Positions 1 through 7,565 of a stretch of DNA of 13,621 bases are shown here, in pieces; the first letter of the stretch is position 1; every line of letters starts with the position of its first letter. The translations under genes and the position numbers were made by a program. The notes beneath the pieces are model-generated. The model did not search any database. It was not told where the DNA came from and worked only from the letters and a program-made list of their open reading frames with translations. The DNA comes from Calditrichota bacterium. Lineage in GTDB: Bacteria; Calditrichota; Calditrichia; RBG-13-44-9. The DNA lies in NCBI GenBank assembly GCA_024276455.1, contig JAJRXE010000500.1:1-13621 (forward strand), read 5' to 3'.

Positions 1-77
1 CTCCTTCGGAAGCAGCCAAGCCGGGTCCTTTTTTTCCGTCCACTGCCCCCTCCCCGCTCTTTCCTGTCAGAAGCCTT

Positions 78-105
78 TTCTTTCCGGCAAATTCGGTGGA
101 AAGAA
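78..105. repeat. Inverted repeat (hairpin 1) downstream of the S8 protease gene
   Basis: TTCTTTCC (78-85) and GGAAAGAA (98-105) are perfect 8-bp inverted arms around a 12-base loop. It lies about 170 bp past the protease stop codon, in sequence without a gene. No clear T-run follows on the minus strand, so it is not a textbook terminator. It could be a transcript-end structure, an operator for a gene beyond the left edge, or chance. Confidence 0.35.
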
Positions 106-115
106 CCGGCTTGAC

Positions 116-135
116 TTTTCAGAACGCTCTGAAAA
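116..135. repeat. Inverted repeat (hairpin 2), possible weak bidirectional terminator
   Basis: TTTTCAGA (116-123) and TCTGAAAA (128-135) are perfect 8-bp arms around the 4-base loop ACGC. The T-rich and A-rich outer arms mean that on either strand the hairpin ends in A/T, as in weak bidirectional terminators. The stem has few GC pairs and no long U-tract follows. It lies 140 bp after the protease stop codon and may end that transcript or serve as a protein-binding palindrome. Confidence 0.4.
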
Positions 136-276
136 ATGAACCGTGCAGTATTCAACGGCCGATTTATTACCTGCTTCCGGAAATAATTAAATTTTTTCTT
201 TTAAATTTTTCTTCGCGCCCTGGCGTCTTGGCAGTTCAGTTTTTTCAAAGGACTTTTTTTTGACGGTTGCCTCTTT

Positions 277-3200
277 CTATTTAAGAAGCACCAGTTTTTT
301 GGTGGCGCGAAAACGAATTCGACCATCCTGCCAGACGGTGAAACGGTAAAAATAAATTCCCGAAGGCACGTTTTGGGCAGACCAGCGCACTTCGTGAATT
401 CCCGCCGGAAGATATTTTTGCAGTAAGGTTTGCACCTGCTGACCACTCAAATTGTAAATCGCCAATTCCATCCGGGCGGGTGCTTTGAGCTCAAAGCGAA
501 TGGTGGTGGAAGGGTTGAAGGGATTGGGAAAATTCTGGAAAAGCCGGTATTCCCCGATGGCTATTTCCGGGCGCTCCAGATCGGTGGTCAGGGTGTCCTG
601 TACCAGAAACAGCGCCGTGTCAAGATCGAAGGCGCCGGAATCATCTTCCACCCGGGCGAACAGGTAACTGACTCCCACAAATCCGTCGCTAAACAGCCAC
701 ACCTCCCGATCTTCCTGGCGGTAATCGTACCCCAGGCCGGAATCGGCCAGGCGAAACGACCAGCGCAACGCCTCTGGAGGGTCATCCACATCCACTGCTA
801 AATTTGCCAGCGAAAGCCGCAGGGTGTCCCCCCGGTCAAACACCAGGCTGTCCGGGAAATGAACGATTCGAGGCGGATCGTTCACCGGGTTCACCGTAAA
901 CACCGCCGAGTCACTGTCGCTCAATCCCCCCGGATCGGTCGCCGTAAAGGTAATGGTTTCCCGGCCGTTCCAGTTGCTGTCCGGAGTGCTAATGATAGCC
1001 ACCCGATTGGAATCGATGCTCACCCGCAGCGCCTGGTTTCCCTGGTAGGTCCAGCTTATTTCCTCGTCCACGTTATCCGGATCGTCCACATAATCGTCCA
1101 GCGGAATGGAAACGAAACGGCCGCCTTCGTCAATGGTCTGATCGGGAATGTCGCTAACCACCGGTGGTTGATTGGTTGCCTCGACGGTAAAAACGGCGGA
1201 ATCGCTGTCGCTGAGTCCGCCCGGGTCGGTGGCCACAAACGTAATGGTCTCCTGCCCGGTCCAATCCGGAGACGGCGTTGTCACCGTTGCCACGTGGGTC
1301 TGCGGATCAATCTCCACCACCAGTTGTTCGTTCCCGGTGGCATCCCAATTGATCTCCGAATCGGTATTGTCCACGTCGCTCACATAATCGTCCAGATCGA
1401 ACGAGGAAAAGGTGTCGCCCTGCGCAATGGTTTGGTCCGGAATGTCGCTCACCACCGGCGGATCGTTTACCGGATTCACGGTGAAGACCGCTGAGTCGCT
1501 GTCGCTGAGCAGGGTCGGATCGGTAGCGGTAAAGAGCAGGGTTTCGCTCCCGTACCAATCCTCATTTGGTGTTTGAACCGTTGCCACATGGGTAAGCGAA
1601 TCAATCGAAACGATCAACTCCTGATTCCCGGAAACCGTCCAGGTAATTTCATCGTCCGTATTGTCTGCATCGGTTACGTAATCATCCAGGTCGAAAGATG
1701 TGAAAGTGCCGCCTTCGTCAATGGTCTGATTGGGAATGTCGCTGACCACCGGCGGATTAAGCGGGTTCAAATAGGTAATCTCAACACTCCAATTCTCGAT
1801 GGTACTGCCGTTGTTGTAATACGTATCGTCATAAGCCTTCAGCTTCCAGGTTCCAAAAGCGTCCCCGGCGTCAAACCCAATCAAGGCGTTGTCCGGTTGG
1901 TAAGTTCCACTGTAGGGGCTGCTCCCCTCGGTAATGGGGGTTGATGCTTCATCATCCAGCCTGGTGTTGCTGTAGCGATCACCGGGGCTCCCGTTGTGTC
2001 CCACAATCCCGGAAGCCGCACCGTTCGGCGCTTCGAGGGTTACCGCCAGATCGTTAATAAAACCGGAGATGGAGATGGTTACGTTCAGGTCCACAATCCG
2101 CCGGTGGTCCCCGATGTTCAACGTGGAGGTGTAAAAAACATTGTCGTCGGCAATAGAAACAGGGACATCGTTACTGGGGTAAGTCTGCACGCTGAAGTCC
2201 CCCACGTAGTAGCGTAACAGGCGGGGCGGAACTTCCAGGATTTCTCCCTTGAACGGAAAGGTGTTTTCTGCATTTTCTCCGGAATTGTCGTAGGCCCGGA
2301 GGTAGTACTCTACCAGAGTGCCCCAGCTCTGGGCGGGAATGACAAACTCGTAGCGGTCCCCCGCCGGACCATCGGAATCCCTAACTTCCTGCCAGGCACT
2401 CGTATCGCCCTGAAAAACCGTCCGGTACCGCAGCACCGGCTCCAGGCTTCCCGAAGCAATCCCGTCGGCATCGGAGGTCACCGCACTCACGGTGCGGTCC
2501 GTTACCTCGGAAGTCGGTTGCAACGGAGTCAGGCTGATCACCGGCACATCTCCGTTTTCACGAAAAGCCATTTTTACTGCCCGGTAGGCATTTACCCGTC
2601 CGTAACCCACGTGTTTATTCCAACCGTTGGCATCAAAGGCGTAGAGATCGATCTTATCCGCCGAGCGCTGCAGGATGTCCTGCACCTCATCGGAAGTCAG
2701 GGTACTATCTGCACTCAGCACCAGGGCCGCCACTGCTGCCACATGAGGGCATGCAGCCGAGGTTCCCCCGAAATGGTCCATGTAATCCCCGTCTGTGTAG
2801 CCGCCGGAGCCGGCAATATCGGTCGTGTACACAATGGTGGGAGCCACCAGGTCCAGCGCGCTGCCGTAATTGCCGCCCCAACTGCGCTGCAGATCCTGAC
2901 TACCGGAATTCTTCTTCTCATCGAACATATTCGACGCTCCAACGGCAATCACGTCCGTCAGATATCCGGGGTAGCTTACTTCACCCTTCCCGGCGTTGCC
3001 ACTGGAAAAAACCACCACACACCCCTTTCCTCCTCTTCCCTGTGTTTTCGCCCGGTGAATCGCATCATCAATCACCTGATTGGGGGAGGAACCGCTCCAG
3101 CTGTTGCTAATCACATCCGCTCCATTTTGCCAGGCATAATCAAACGCCTCGGCAATCTGGGCATCTTCGGCCATTCCCCAGGTGGTAAAAATTTTTACCG

Positions 3201-4194
3201 GCAGTATCTGGGTGTGGTAAGCAATTCCCGCCACTCCAATACCATTATTTCCTTCGGCGGCCACAATACCGCTGGTGCTGGTACCATGTCCCTGCACATC
3301 ATTGGCGTCGCTCCCATTGTCGGGAGAGAAATCCACCCCGGAGCTAATCAAATTGTCATCCAGATCCGGATGATCCAGATCTACCCCGCTGTCTAACAGG
3401 GCAACCAGAATATCCCGACTTCCTCCAGCCGGTAAACCGTGGGCAAGCAGAACGTCCCAGGCCAAATCGGCATCCACATCGGCATCCGGATAGCCGTTCA
3501 CGGTGGAAGACAGGGTAGGGTCTTTCGTGGCGGAGGTAACGGTTTGTCCGGTATTGCGGTGAGCCCATTGTTCACTCCACAAGGGATCGTTGACCGTGGC
3601 ATTTAACAACTCCCAATCTAGGTAATAAAAATTAGGTTGGGCCCACAAAACACCCTCTTGCCTACCAAAATGATTCGCGGCTTCAATGCCATTCATTCCC
3701 TGTTCGGGAGAAGTTTCCAGCACGTAGGTGTTCTCCAGCAACCGCTCCCGAATCCGGACCGGCCACCGGGTAAGCAGAGTACTGATTTCGTTCTCCGACA
3801 TCTCGGGACGAAAGCGAACAATGAAGCTGCGGTTCACCGTTTGCCGTACCCTACTCCCCATGCGTTTAAATACCGGAGCTACCCCGGCGATTTGTTCATC
3901 ATCTTCCAGTCGGGAAACCAGTTGCAAAAGTTGCTCGGCAGCCCGTTCCTGCCCCAAACGAATCAGGTAAAACCGTCCCGAAACAAACGGTTTCTCTTCC
4001 AGCAGATCCGGTAAATATCTTTGGAGCAAGGTCTTCCGTCGATTTTCGGACAGAGGGGTTTTAAACTCCACGCTTATCTGGTCAGGCAGGATTGTCAGGG
4101 CAATTTCCTTCCCGCGGTAAACATAAGTGAATTGTTGATTCCCGGCAAAAAGAAACTCGATGCTTACCAACATTAAGAGAAGAAAGCGCTTCAC
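277..4194 (-). CDS. Secreted subtilisin-like (S8) serine protease with duplicated prodomain, P domain, tandem repeats and C-terminal sorting domain
   Basis: Extracellular serine endopeptidase of about 1305 residues, numbered here from a GTG at 4194. That start gives a classic signal peptide (VKRFLLLMLVSIEFLFA, cleavage probably before GNQQ). An in-frame TTG at 4269 would add 25 residues and has a weak GAAG-type ribosome site, so the start is uncertain. Order seen: two propeptide-like units (about 19-115 and 122-193); S8 catalytic domain (about 241-545) with Asp268 (LLDSGVDLDHPDL), His303 (GHGTSTSG), oxyanion Asn400 (SSGNAG) and Ser479 (GTSAACPHVAA); an Ig-like linker (about 550-665); a proprotein-convertase P domain (about 665-810); three ~98-residue repeats plus a divergent fourth (814-1200); and a T9SS/FlgD-like C-terminal domain (about 1215-1305) with FQNFPNPFNPSTTIRF and a basic tail ending KKLVLLK. 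All catalytic residues are present, so it is probably active after prodomain removal. Natural substrate unknown. It is separated from the upstream kinase gene by about 450 bp, so probably has its own promoter. Confidence 0.93.
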   Translation of the reverse strand: MKRFLLLMLVSIEFLFAGNQQFTYVYRGKEIALTILPDQISVEFKTPLSENRRKTLLQRYLPDLLEEKPFVSGRFYLIRLGQERAAEQLLQLVSRLEDDEQIAGVAPVFKRMGSRVRQTVNRSFIVRFRPEMSENEISTLLTRWPVRIRERLLENTYVLETSPEQGMNGIEAANHFGRQEGVLWAQPNFYYLDWELLNATVNDPLWSEQWAHRNTGQTVTSATKDPTLSSTVNGYPDADVDADLAWDVLLAHGLPAGGSRDILVALLDSGVDLDHPDLDDNLISSGVDFSPDNGSDANDVQGHGTSTSGIVAAEGNNGIGVAGIAYHTQILPVKIFTTWGMAEDAQIAEAFDYAWQNGADVISNSWSGSSPNQVIDDAIHRAKTQGRGGKGCVVVFSSGNAGKGEVSYPGYLTDVIAVGASNMFDEKKNSGSQDLQRSWGGNYGSALDLVAPTIVYTTDIAGSGGYTDGDYMDHFGGTSAACPHVAAVAALVLSADSTLTSDEVQDILQRSADKIDLYAFDANGWNKHVGYGRVNAYRAVKMAFRENGDVPVISLTPLQPTSEVTDRTVSAVTSDADGIASGSLEPVLRYRTVFQGDTSAWQEVRDSDGPAGDRYEFVIPAQSWGTLVEYYLRAYDNSGENAENTFPFKGEILEVPPRLLRYYVGDFSVQTYPSNDVPVSIADDNVFYTSTLNIGDHRRIVDLNVTISISGFINDLAVTLEAPNGAASGIVGHNGSPGDRYSNTRLDDEASTPITEGSSPYSGTYQPDNALIGFDAGDAFGTWKLKAYDDTYYNNGSTIENWSVEITYLNPLNPPVVSDIPNQTIDEGGTFTSFDLDDYVTDADNTDDEITWTVSGNQELIVSIDSLTHVATVQTPNEDWYGSETLLFTATDPTLLSDSDSAVFTVNPVNDPPVVSDIPDQTIAQGDTFSSFDLDDYVSDVDNTDSEINWDATGNEQLVVEIDPQTHVATVTTPSPDWTGQETITFVATDPGGLSDSDSAVFTVEATNQPPVVSDIPDQTIDEGGRFVSIPLDDYVDDPDNVDEEISWTYQGNQALRVSIDSNRVAIISTPDSNWNGRETITFTATDPGGLSDSDSAVFTVNPVNDPPRIVHFPDSLVFDRGDTLRLSLANLAVDVDDPPEALRWSFRLADSGLGYDYRQEDREVWLFSDGFVGVSYLFARVEDDSGAFDLDTALFLVQDTLTTDLERPEIAIGEYRLFQNFPNPFNPSTTIRFELKAPARMELAIYNLSGQQVQTLLQKYLPAGIHEVRWSAQNVPSGIYFYRFTVWQDGRIRFRATKKLVLLK
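595..1755 (-). repeat. Tandem ~98-residue repeats inside the protease gene (three good units, one degenerate)
   Basis: Units begin at the codons for PPVVSDIP at 1755, 1461 and 1167, a spacing of 294 and 294 bp; a divergent unit begins with PPRIVHFPD at 876 (291 bp later) and ends near 595. Shared landmarks are PPVVSDIPxQTI, LDDYVxDxDNxDxEI, W..xGN..L.V.ID, VA.V.TP, ET..F.ATDP and LSDSDSAVFTV. They resemble bacterial Ig/cadherin-like 'tandem-95' extracellular repeats. The dense Asp residues suggest calcium binding, and the units probably act as a stalk or adhesive spacer between the protease and the sorting domain. The fourth unit keeps only the PP start, the DVDD centre and the DLDTALFLV end, so it is older or under different constraint. 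Confidence 0.85.
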
Positions 4195-4646
4195 GCTAAT
4201 TATCCCGGTTTTTTTCTGGAATATAATAGAGATGAGTAAACGAATGCTATTCTTTAAATAAAAAGCCAATTTTCTTCTATTTCAGGCTAATCCTAAAACC
4301 CGAATTTTAGAATAACAATCGTATAGAGAAATTGGGTTCCGAAATGGAAGGACGGTAGCCATGGACATGATGCCCGTGCTGTTTTCTGTTTTGTCGTAAT
4401 TGTGTAGTCTGCAACCTACCTGAAATACCCCGCATTGACCACCCCTTCCCATCTCCCCTGTTTACAAAGTTGGAAAGAAGGGGAAAAGGATGAGTAATTT
4501 GAAAATCACTTGCTATCTCGTTGTTTTTTCACAGACTAAATATTTTCAATTTATTTAATACAAGTTCCTTTTAGCACAAGAAGTGAACCGAATAATTATT
4601 ACCCCAGACTGATACACCAAAGGAATTTTGGAAATGTTCGTAGAAA
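4195..4646. other. Intergenic region between the kinase and protease genes; no gene recognised
   Basis: This AT-rich stretch of about 450 bp (377 bp if the protease starts at the TTG at 4269) has no ORF with family resemblance and no RNA gene I recognise. It must hold the 3' end of the kinase transcript and the protease promoter. A short inverted repeat CCAAA/TTTGG lies at 4617-4631 just after the kinase stop, too weak to call a terminator. On the minus strand an AT-rich TATTATATT at 4220-4228 lies about 25 bp upstream of the GTG start and could be part of a promoter, but I find no matching -35 element. A 28-codon minus-strand ORF (4282-4368) has no ribosome-binding site and is not called. 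Confidence 0.6.
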
Positions 4647-6866
4647 CTAATCCAGAGAAGGCAAACGTTGCAAATTACCTTTTTTTTGCCAGAATTTTGT
4701 AATATGCTGCTTAATTTGTTTCATATTGAAAGGTTTTTCAATGATGCCGTCAATCACCCGGTTGGACTCCAGAAACTTGCGGTCCAACTGATTCCAGCCG
4801 GTGATGAGAAACACCGGCACATTAGGATTGATTTCTTTAATTCGGCGTGCCAGCTCGTAGCCGTTAACTCCCGGCATACTTAAATCAGTAAGCACCAGGT
4901 CGCACTGGTATTTCTGGAATTTCAGCACCGCATCCTCAGCGTTTTTAGCCATGGTGACTTCGCAGCCCTCGTCTTCCAGCATTTCCGCCAGGGTTTCCCG
5001 CACCACGCCCTCGTCATCCACCAGGAGGACTTTGAAAGCGAACTGGTCGGCGGCAGGTGCCGGTTCCAGCGAGGGGAGGTCTTTGTCCATCACCGCCGGT
5101 AATTCAATCATAAAAATAGACCCTTTATTGGGAATGGAATCCACGTAAATCTTTCCACGGTGACGCGAAATGATTTCCGCCGCAATGCTCAGTCCCAGTC
5201 CATTTCCCTTCTCCCCTTTGGTGGTAAAAAACGGCTCGAAAATCCGCTCGCGAATGTTTTCCGGAATTCCCACCCCGGTATCGCTAATAAAGATGAGTAC
5301 ATCGTTGTCTTTCAATGTGGTTTGAATGGACAATTGCCCGCCTTTGGGCATGGCGTCCAGAGCATTGTTCACCAGATTCAGCAACACCTCTCGCAGTCCG
5401 GCAGAATCTCCCTTGACCGGGTAAATCTTTCCCAGACTGAGCTTCAGGTCGTACACAATCCCTTTAAATTGGGCTTCGCGCTCGAAACGGGGACGGGCAA
5501 TTTCCACCACCTCTTGCACCAGTTTATTCAAATCGATCAGGGTGCTTTCGCTGGCATCTTCCCGTACGTTGGTCAAACTTTGCAACCGGCGTACCGCCTG
5601 AGCACCATCCAGGGCCACCTGTTCGATGGTTTGCAAATCTTTCTGGAAACGGGGATCTTTCAATTTGCGTTGTAGGAGCTGAGTTTTGGCCAGGATGACG
5701 CTCAAAATATTGTTCAAATGATGGGCGGAGCCACTGGCCAGTTCTCCAGCCAGTTTCATCTTCTCCAGATGCTTCATGTACGCTTCGTATTTGTTCTTAC
5801 GCTCAATCAACGCCTTTTTTTCGATGAGTTGTACCAACAGATAAAACACGAACTGGAACAACTGCATCTCTTCGTTGGAAACTTCTTCCTCATCCCGGCG
5901 AAAACCGATTACCCAGACGCCGTAATAGGACTGCCCAATCGCAAAGGGAAACAGCATGGCAGCATTTAAACGGAATTTTTTTGCCGTATCCTGTAAAATG
6001 GAATTAAGCGGATGGGAAAGATACTGCTCGTGCCAGTACAGGTAATCCTGACTATTTAACTGCTCATCTTTTAACTGCGGAAGATGCTTCATTAATTCCA
6101 ATCCCAGGTGGGAGAATTCTTTCCCCTCGTACTTTTCGCTTAACACCCGCCAGCGGTCGTAATACTGGCTGCGCAGAAAAATGCCGGTGTACTGCACATC
6201 GTGGAGTCCCAGCACCGCCGTTAACAAATGGTTAATAATGCTCTTAGTGGAGTTGCGGTAAATCCCTTTGGGGAGCACCGTTTCGAAAATTTTGTAGGAA
6301 CCGTTTTTTTCCACAATATATTCGTAAAGGGAAAGATTCTCGATGGCAAAGCTCACCACGTTGGTAACCACGGAGAGGAACTGCTTGTCCTGCAGCAGGA
6401 AGTACCGTTCTGGATTTTCGTCCCACAGCACCACCATTCCCTGCACTTTGCCGCGCACGGTCATAGGAATTCCCAGCCAGGAACTGGCCGGAATACCGCA
6501 ATCGGTCAGTCCCTGGCTGTCGCAGAACTGGCGGTAATTGTTGGTGAGCACCGGTTGCTGCTTTTCCAGCACGTAGTTGTACAGGGAATTTACTTCGGTG
6601 AATTCTTCCACCGGGGCCACCCGGCCGTTGCGCTCATCGAAAACAAATTTTACCAGGCGCTGATGATTGTGCCAGAGGACAAACTCAATATGCTGGTTGG
6701 CGTAAATTTTCCGTAACTCGGAGTAAAAATTGTTCAGGATACTCTTAAAATCGCGGGAGCTAAAAATGCGCCGGCTGAACTCGCTTAAATACTCCAGGAG
6801 GAGATTGGTTCCCTCCACATTGTCCAGCAAAATATTTAACGAAGAAAATATTTTTTCCGATTTCAT
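4647..6866 (-). CDS. Soluble hybrid sensor histidine kinase: GAF-GAF-HisKA-HATPase-receiver
   Basis: A 739-residue signalling kinase with no signal peptide or membrane segment, so it should sense a cytoplasmic cue. Residues about 35-180 form a GAF-type sensor (SSWLGIPM, GMVVLWD), and about 190-350 a second GAF-like domain. A coiled-coil linker (about 345-372) leads to the phosphoacceptor helix GSAHHLNNIL with His382. The ATPase domain (about 485-590) has the N box (LREVLLNLVNNALDAMP), G1 (SDTGVGIP), F box (EPFFTTK) and G2 (GNGLGLS). A receiver follows (about 611-725) with Asp617/Asp618, phosphoacceptor Asp661 (LTDLSMPG), Thr689 and Lys711 (EKPF). All catalytic residues are intact. There is no DNA-binding output domain, so phosphate probably passes to a separate phosphotransfer protein or regulator, none of which is in the window. 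ATG start, 21 bp after the stop of the carbonic anhydrase-like gene, implying one transcript. The ligand cannot be read from sequence. Confidence 0.93.
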   Translation of the reverse strand: MKSEKIFSSLNILLDNVEGTNLLLEYLSEFSRRIFSSRDFKSILNNFYSELRKIYANQHIEFVLWHNHQRLVKFVFDERNGRVAPVEEFTEVNSLYNYVLEKQQPVLTNNYRQFCDSQGLTDCGIPASSWLGIPMTVRGKVQGMVVLWDENPERYFLLQDKQFLSVVTNVVSFAIENLSLYEYIVEKNGSYKIFETVLPKGIYRNSTKSIINHLLTAVLGLHDVQYTGIFLRSQYYDRWRVLSEKYEGKEFSHLGLELMKHLPQLKDEQLNSQDYLYWHEQYLSHPLNSILQDTAKKFRLNAAMLFPFAIGQSYYGVWVIGFRRDEEEVSNEEMQLFQFVFYLLVQLIEKKALIERKNKYEAYMKHLEKMKLAGELASGSAHHLNNILSVILAKTQLLQRKLKDPRFQKDLQTIEQVALDGAQAVRRLQSLTNVREDASESTLIDLNKLVQEVVEIARPRFEREAQFKGIVYDLKLSLGKIYPVKGDSAGLREVLLNLVNNALDAMPKGGQLSIQTTLKDNDVLIFISDTGVGIPENIRERIFEPFFTTKGEKGNGLGLSIAAEIISRHRGKIYVDSIPNKGSIFMIELPAVMDKDLPSLEPAPAADQFAFKVLLVDDEGVVRETLAEMLEDEGCEVTMAKNAEDAVLKFQKYQCDLVLTDLSMPGVNGYELARRIKEINPNVPVFLITGWNQLDRKFLESNRVIDGIIEKPFNMKQIKQHITKFWQKKGNLQRLPSLD

Positions 6867-6887
6867 TTTGGGCGACTCACATCCAAA

Positions 6888-7403
6888 CTATTTTTGCTTA
6901 AACCGTTCCCTGTATTGTTCGGCCAGAAGCACGTAGGCCCGGGCATTTTCCGCAATTTTTTGAGCCGTCTCGGCATCGGTTTGCTTGACAACCTTTGCCG
7001 GAATCCCGTAGGCAATGGAATTGGGCGGGATTTCCTTGCCCTCCATAACGATTGCTCCTGCGCCGATAATGGAGTTCTTCCTTACCACGGCATTATTTAA
7101 AACGGCGGCCTGAATGGCGATAATACAATTATCTTCCACCCGGGCACCGTGAATCACAGCTCCATGCCCTACCGTTACGTTATTGCCAATGAAGGTGGGC
7201 GTGTCCAGATCCACGTGCACGGTACAATTTTCCTGGATGCTGGTGTTTTCCCCGATTTCAATCGGGGCAAGGTCGCCGCGAATGACCGCCCCATCCCACA
7301 CGCTGCTGTGCGCACCGATTTTCACTTTTCCGTAAATCCGGGCACCCGGGGCAATGTAAGCGGTCGGATGGATTTCAATTTCGTCCCGTATGTCTATTGC
7401 CAT
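6888..7403 (-). CDS. Gamma-class carbonic anhydrase family protein (left-handed beta-helix)
   Basis: A 171-residue hexapeptide-repeat protein of the gamma-carbonic anhydrase/YrdA/PaaY group, which folds as a left-handed beta-helix trimer. Active members hydrate CO2 to bicarbonate with a metal held by three histidines. Visible here: Arg42 and Asp44 in VIRGD, Gln57 in SIQENC, and candidate metal ligands His63 (CTVHVD), His80 (VTVGHGA) and His85 (VIHG). The C-terminal helix follows YGIPAKVVK and ends in a charged AEQYRERF segment, as usual for the family. One departure: the turn normally reading IGMGA in relatives reads IAIQA (about residues 95-99). Length is normal. ATG start with Shine-Dalgarno GAAGGGG at 7411-7417, 7 bases upstream. 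It is first in a probable two-gene operon with the hybrid kinase, behind a strong promoter. Carbonic anhydrase activity is likely but not certain, since some relatives act on CoA-linked or other substrates. Confidence 0.93.
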   Translation of the reverse strand: MAIDIRDEIEIHPTAYIAPGARIYGKVKIGAHSSVWDGAVIRGDLAPIEIGENTSIQENCTVHVDLDTPTFIGNNVTVGHGAVIHGARVEDNCIIAIQAAVLNNAVVRKNSIIGAGAIVMEGKEIPPNSIAYGIPAKVVKQTDAETAQKIAENARAYVLLAEQYRERFKQK

Positions 7404-7438
7404 ATTCGCGCCCCTTCATGCCATTTCCAGTGAATAAT

Positions 7439-7467
7439 ATTATACCACATAAAATATTAAAAATCAA
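7439..7467 (-). promoter_or_regulatory. Sigma70-type promoter for the carbonic anhydrase-kinase operon
   Basis: Read on the minus strand, TTGATT (7467-7462) and a perfect TATAAT (7444-7439) are separated by exactly 17 bases. That is 4 of 6 plus 6 of 6 matches at the ideal spacing. Transcription would begin around 7431, leaving an untranslated leader of about 28 bases that carries the GAAGGGG ribosome-binding site before the ATG at 7403. The spacer is AT-rich, as expected for a promoter. Confidence 0.75.
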
Positions 7468-7551
7468 GCGGAAACAAAGGACATTTTTAATTTTCAAGCA
7501 AGAATTTGTTTAAAATTCCAACAGTAGCGAAAATTCCTCCGGGGTCAATGG

Positions 7552-7565
7552 AAAAATCGATTTTT
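7552..7565. repeat. Perfect AT-rich palindrome AAAAATCGATTTTT after the broken copy B gene
   Basis: A 14-bp perfect palindrome 17 bp beyond the copy B stop codon. On the minus strand it lies between wider arms GGAAAAT and ATTTTTCC, so a larger weak hairpin can form. It may contribute to transcript ending, but there is no GC-rich stem or clean U-tract, so it is reported only as a palindrome. Confidence 0.4.

Noticed and set aside
859..1494. 211-codon plus-strand ORF with repeated HRVHRKHR/RNGLIGNV-type blocks
   Set aside because: The blocks repeat only because the ORF is antisense to the tandem repeats of the protease; the real frame is minus.
2518..3396. 292-codon plus-strand ORF opposite the protease gene
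   Set aside because: It is the antisense shadow of the S8 catalytic domain; its translation shows no family features, while the minus frame has the full catalytic triad.
4441..4491. Possible CRISPR-like or terminator structure from CCCCTTCCC ... GAAGGGGAAAAGG
   Set aside because: The arms pair only loosely around a long spacer, and nothing repeats at regular intervals.
5160..5675. 171-codon plus-strand ORF opposite the histidine kinase
   Set aside because: Shadow of the HisKA/ATPase region; no motifs of its own.
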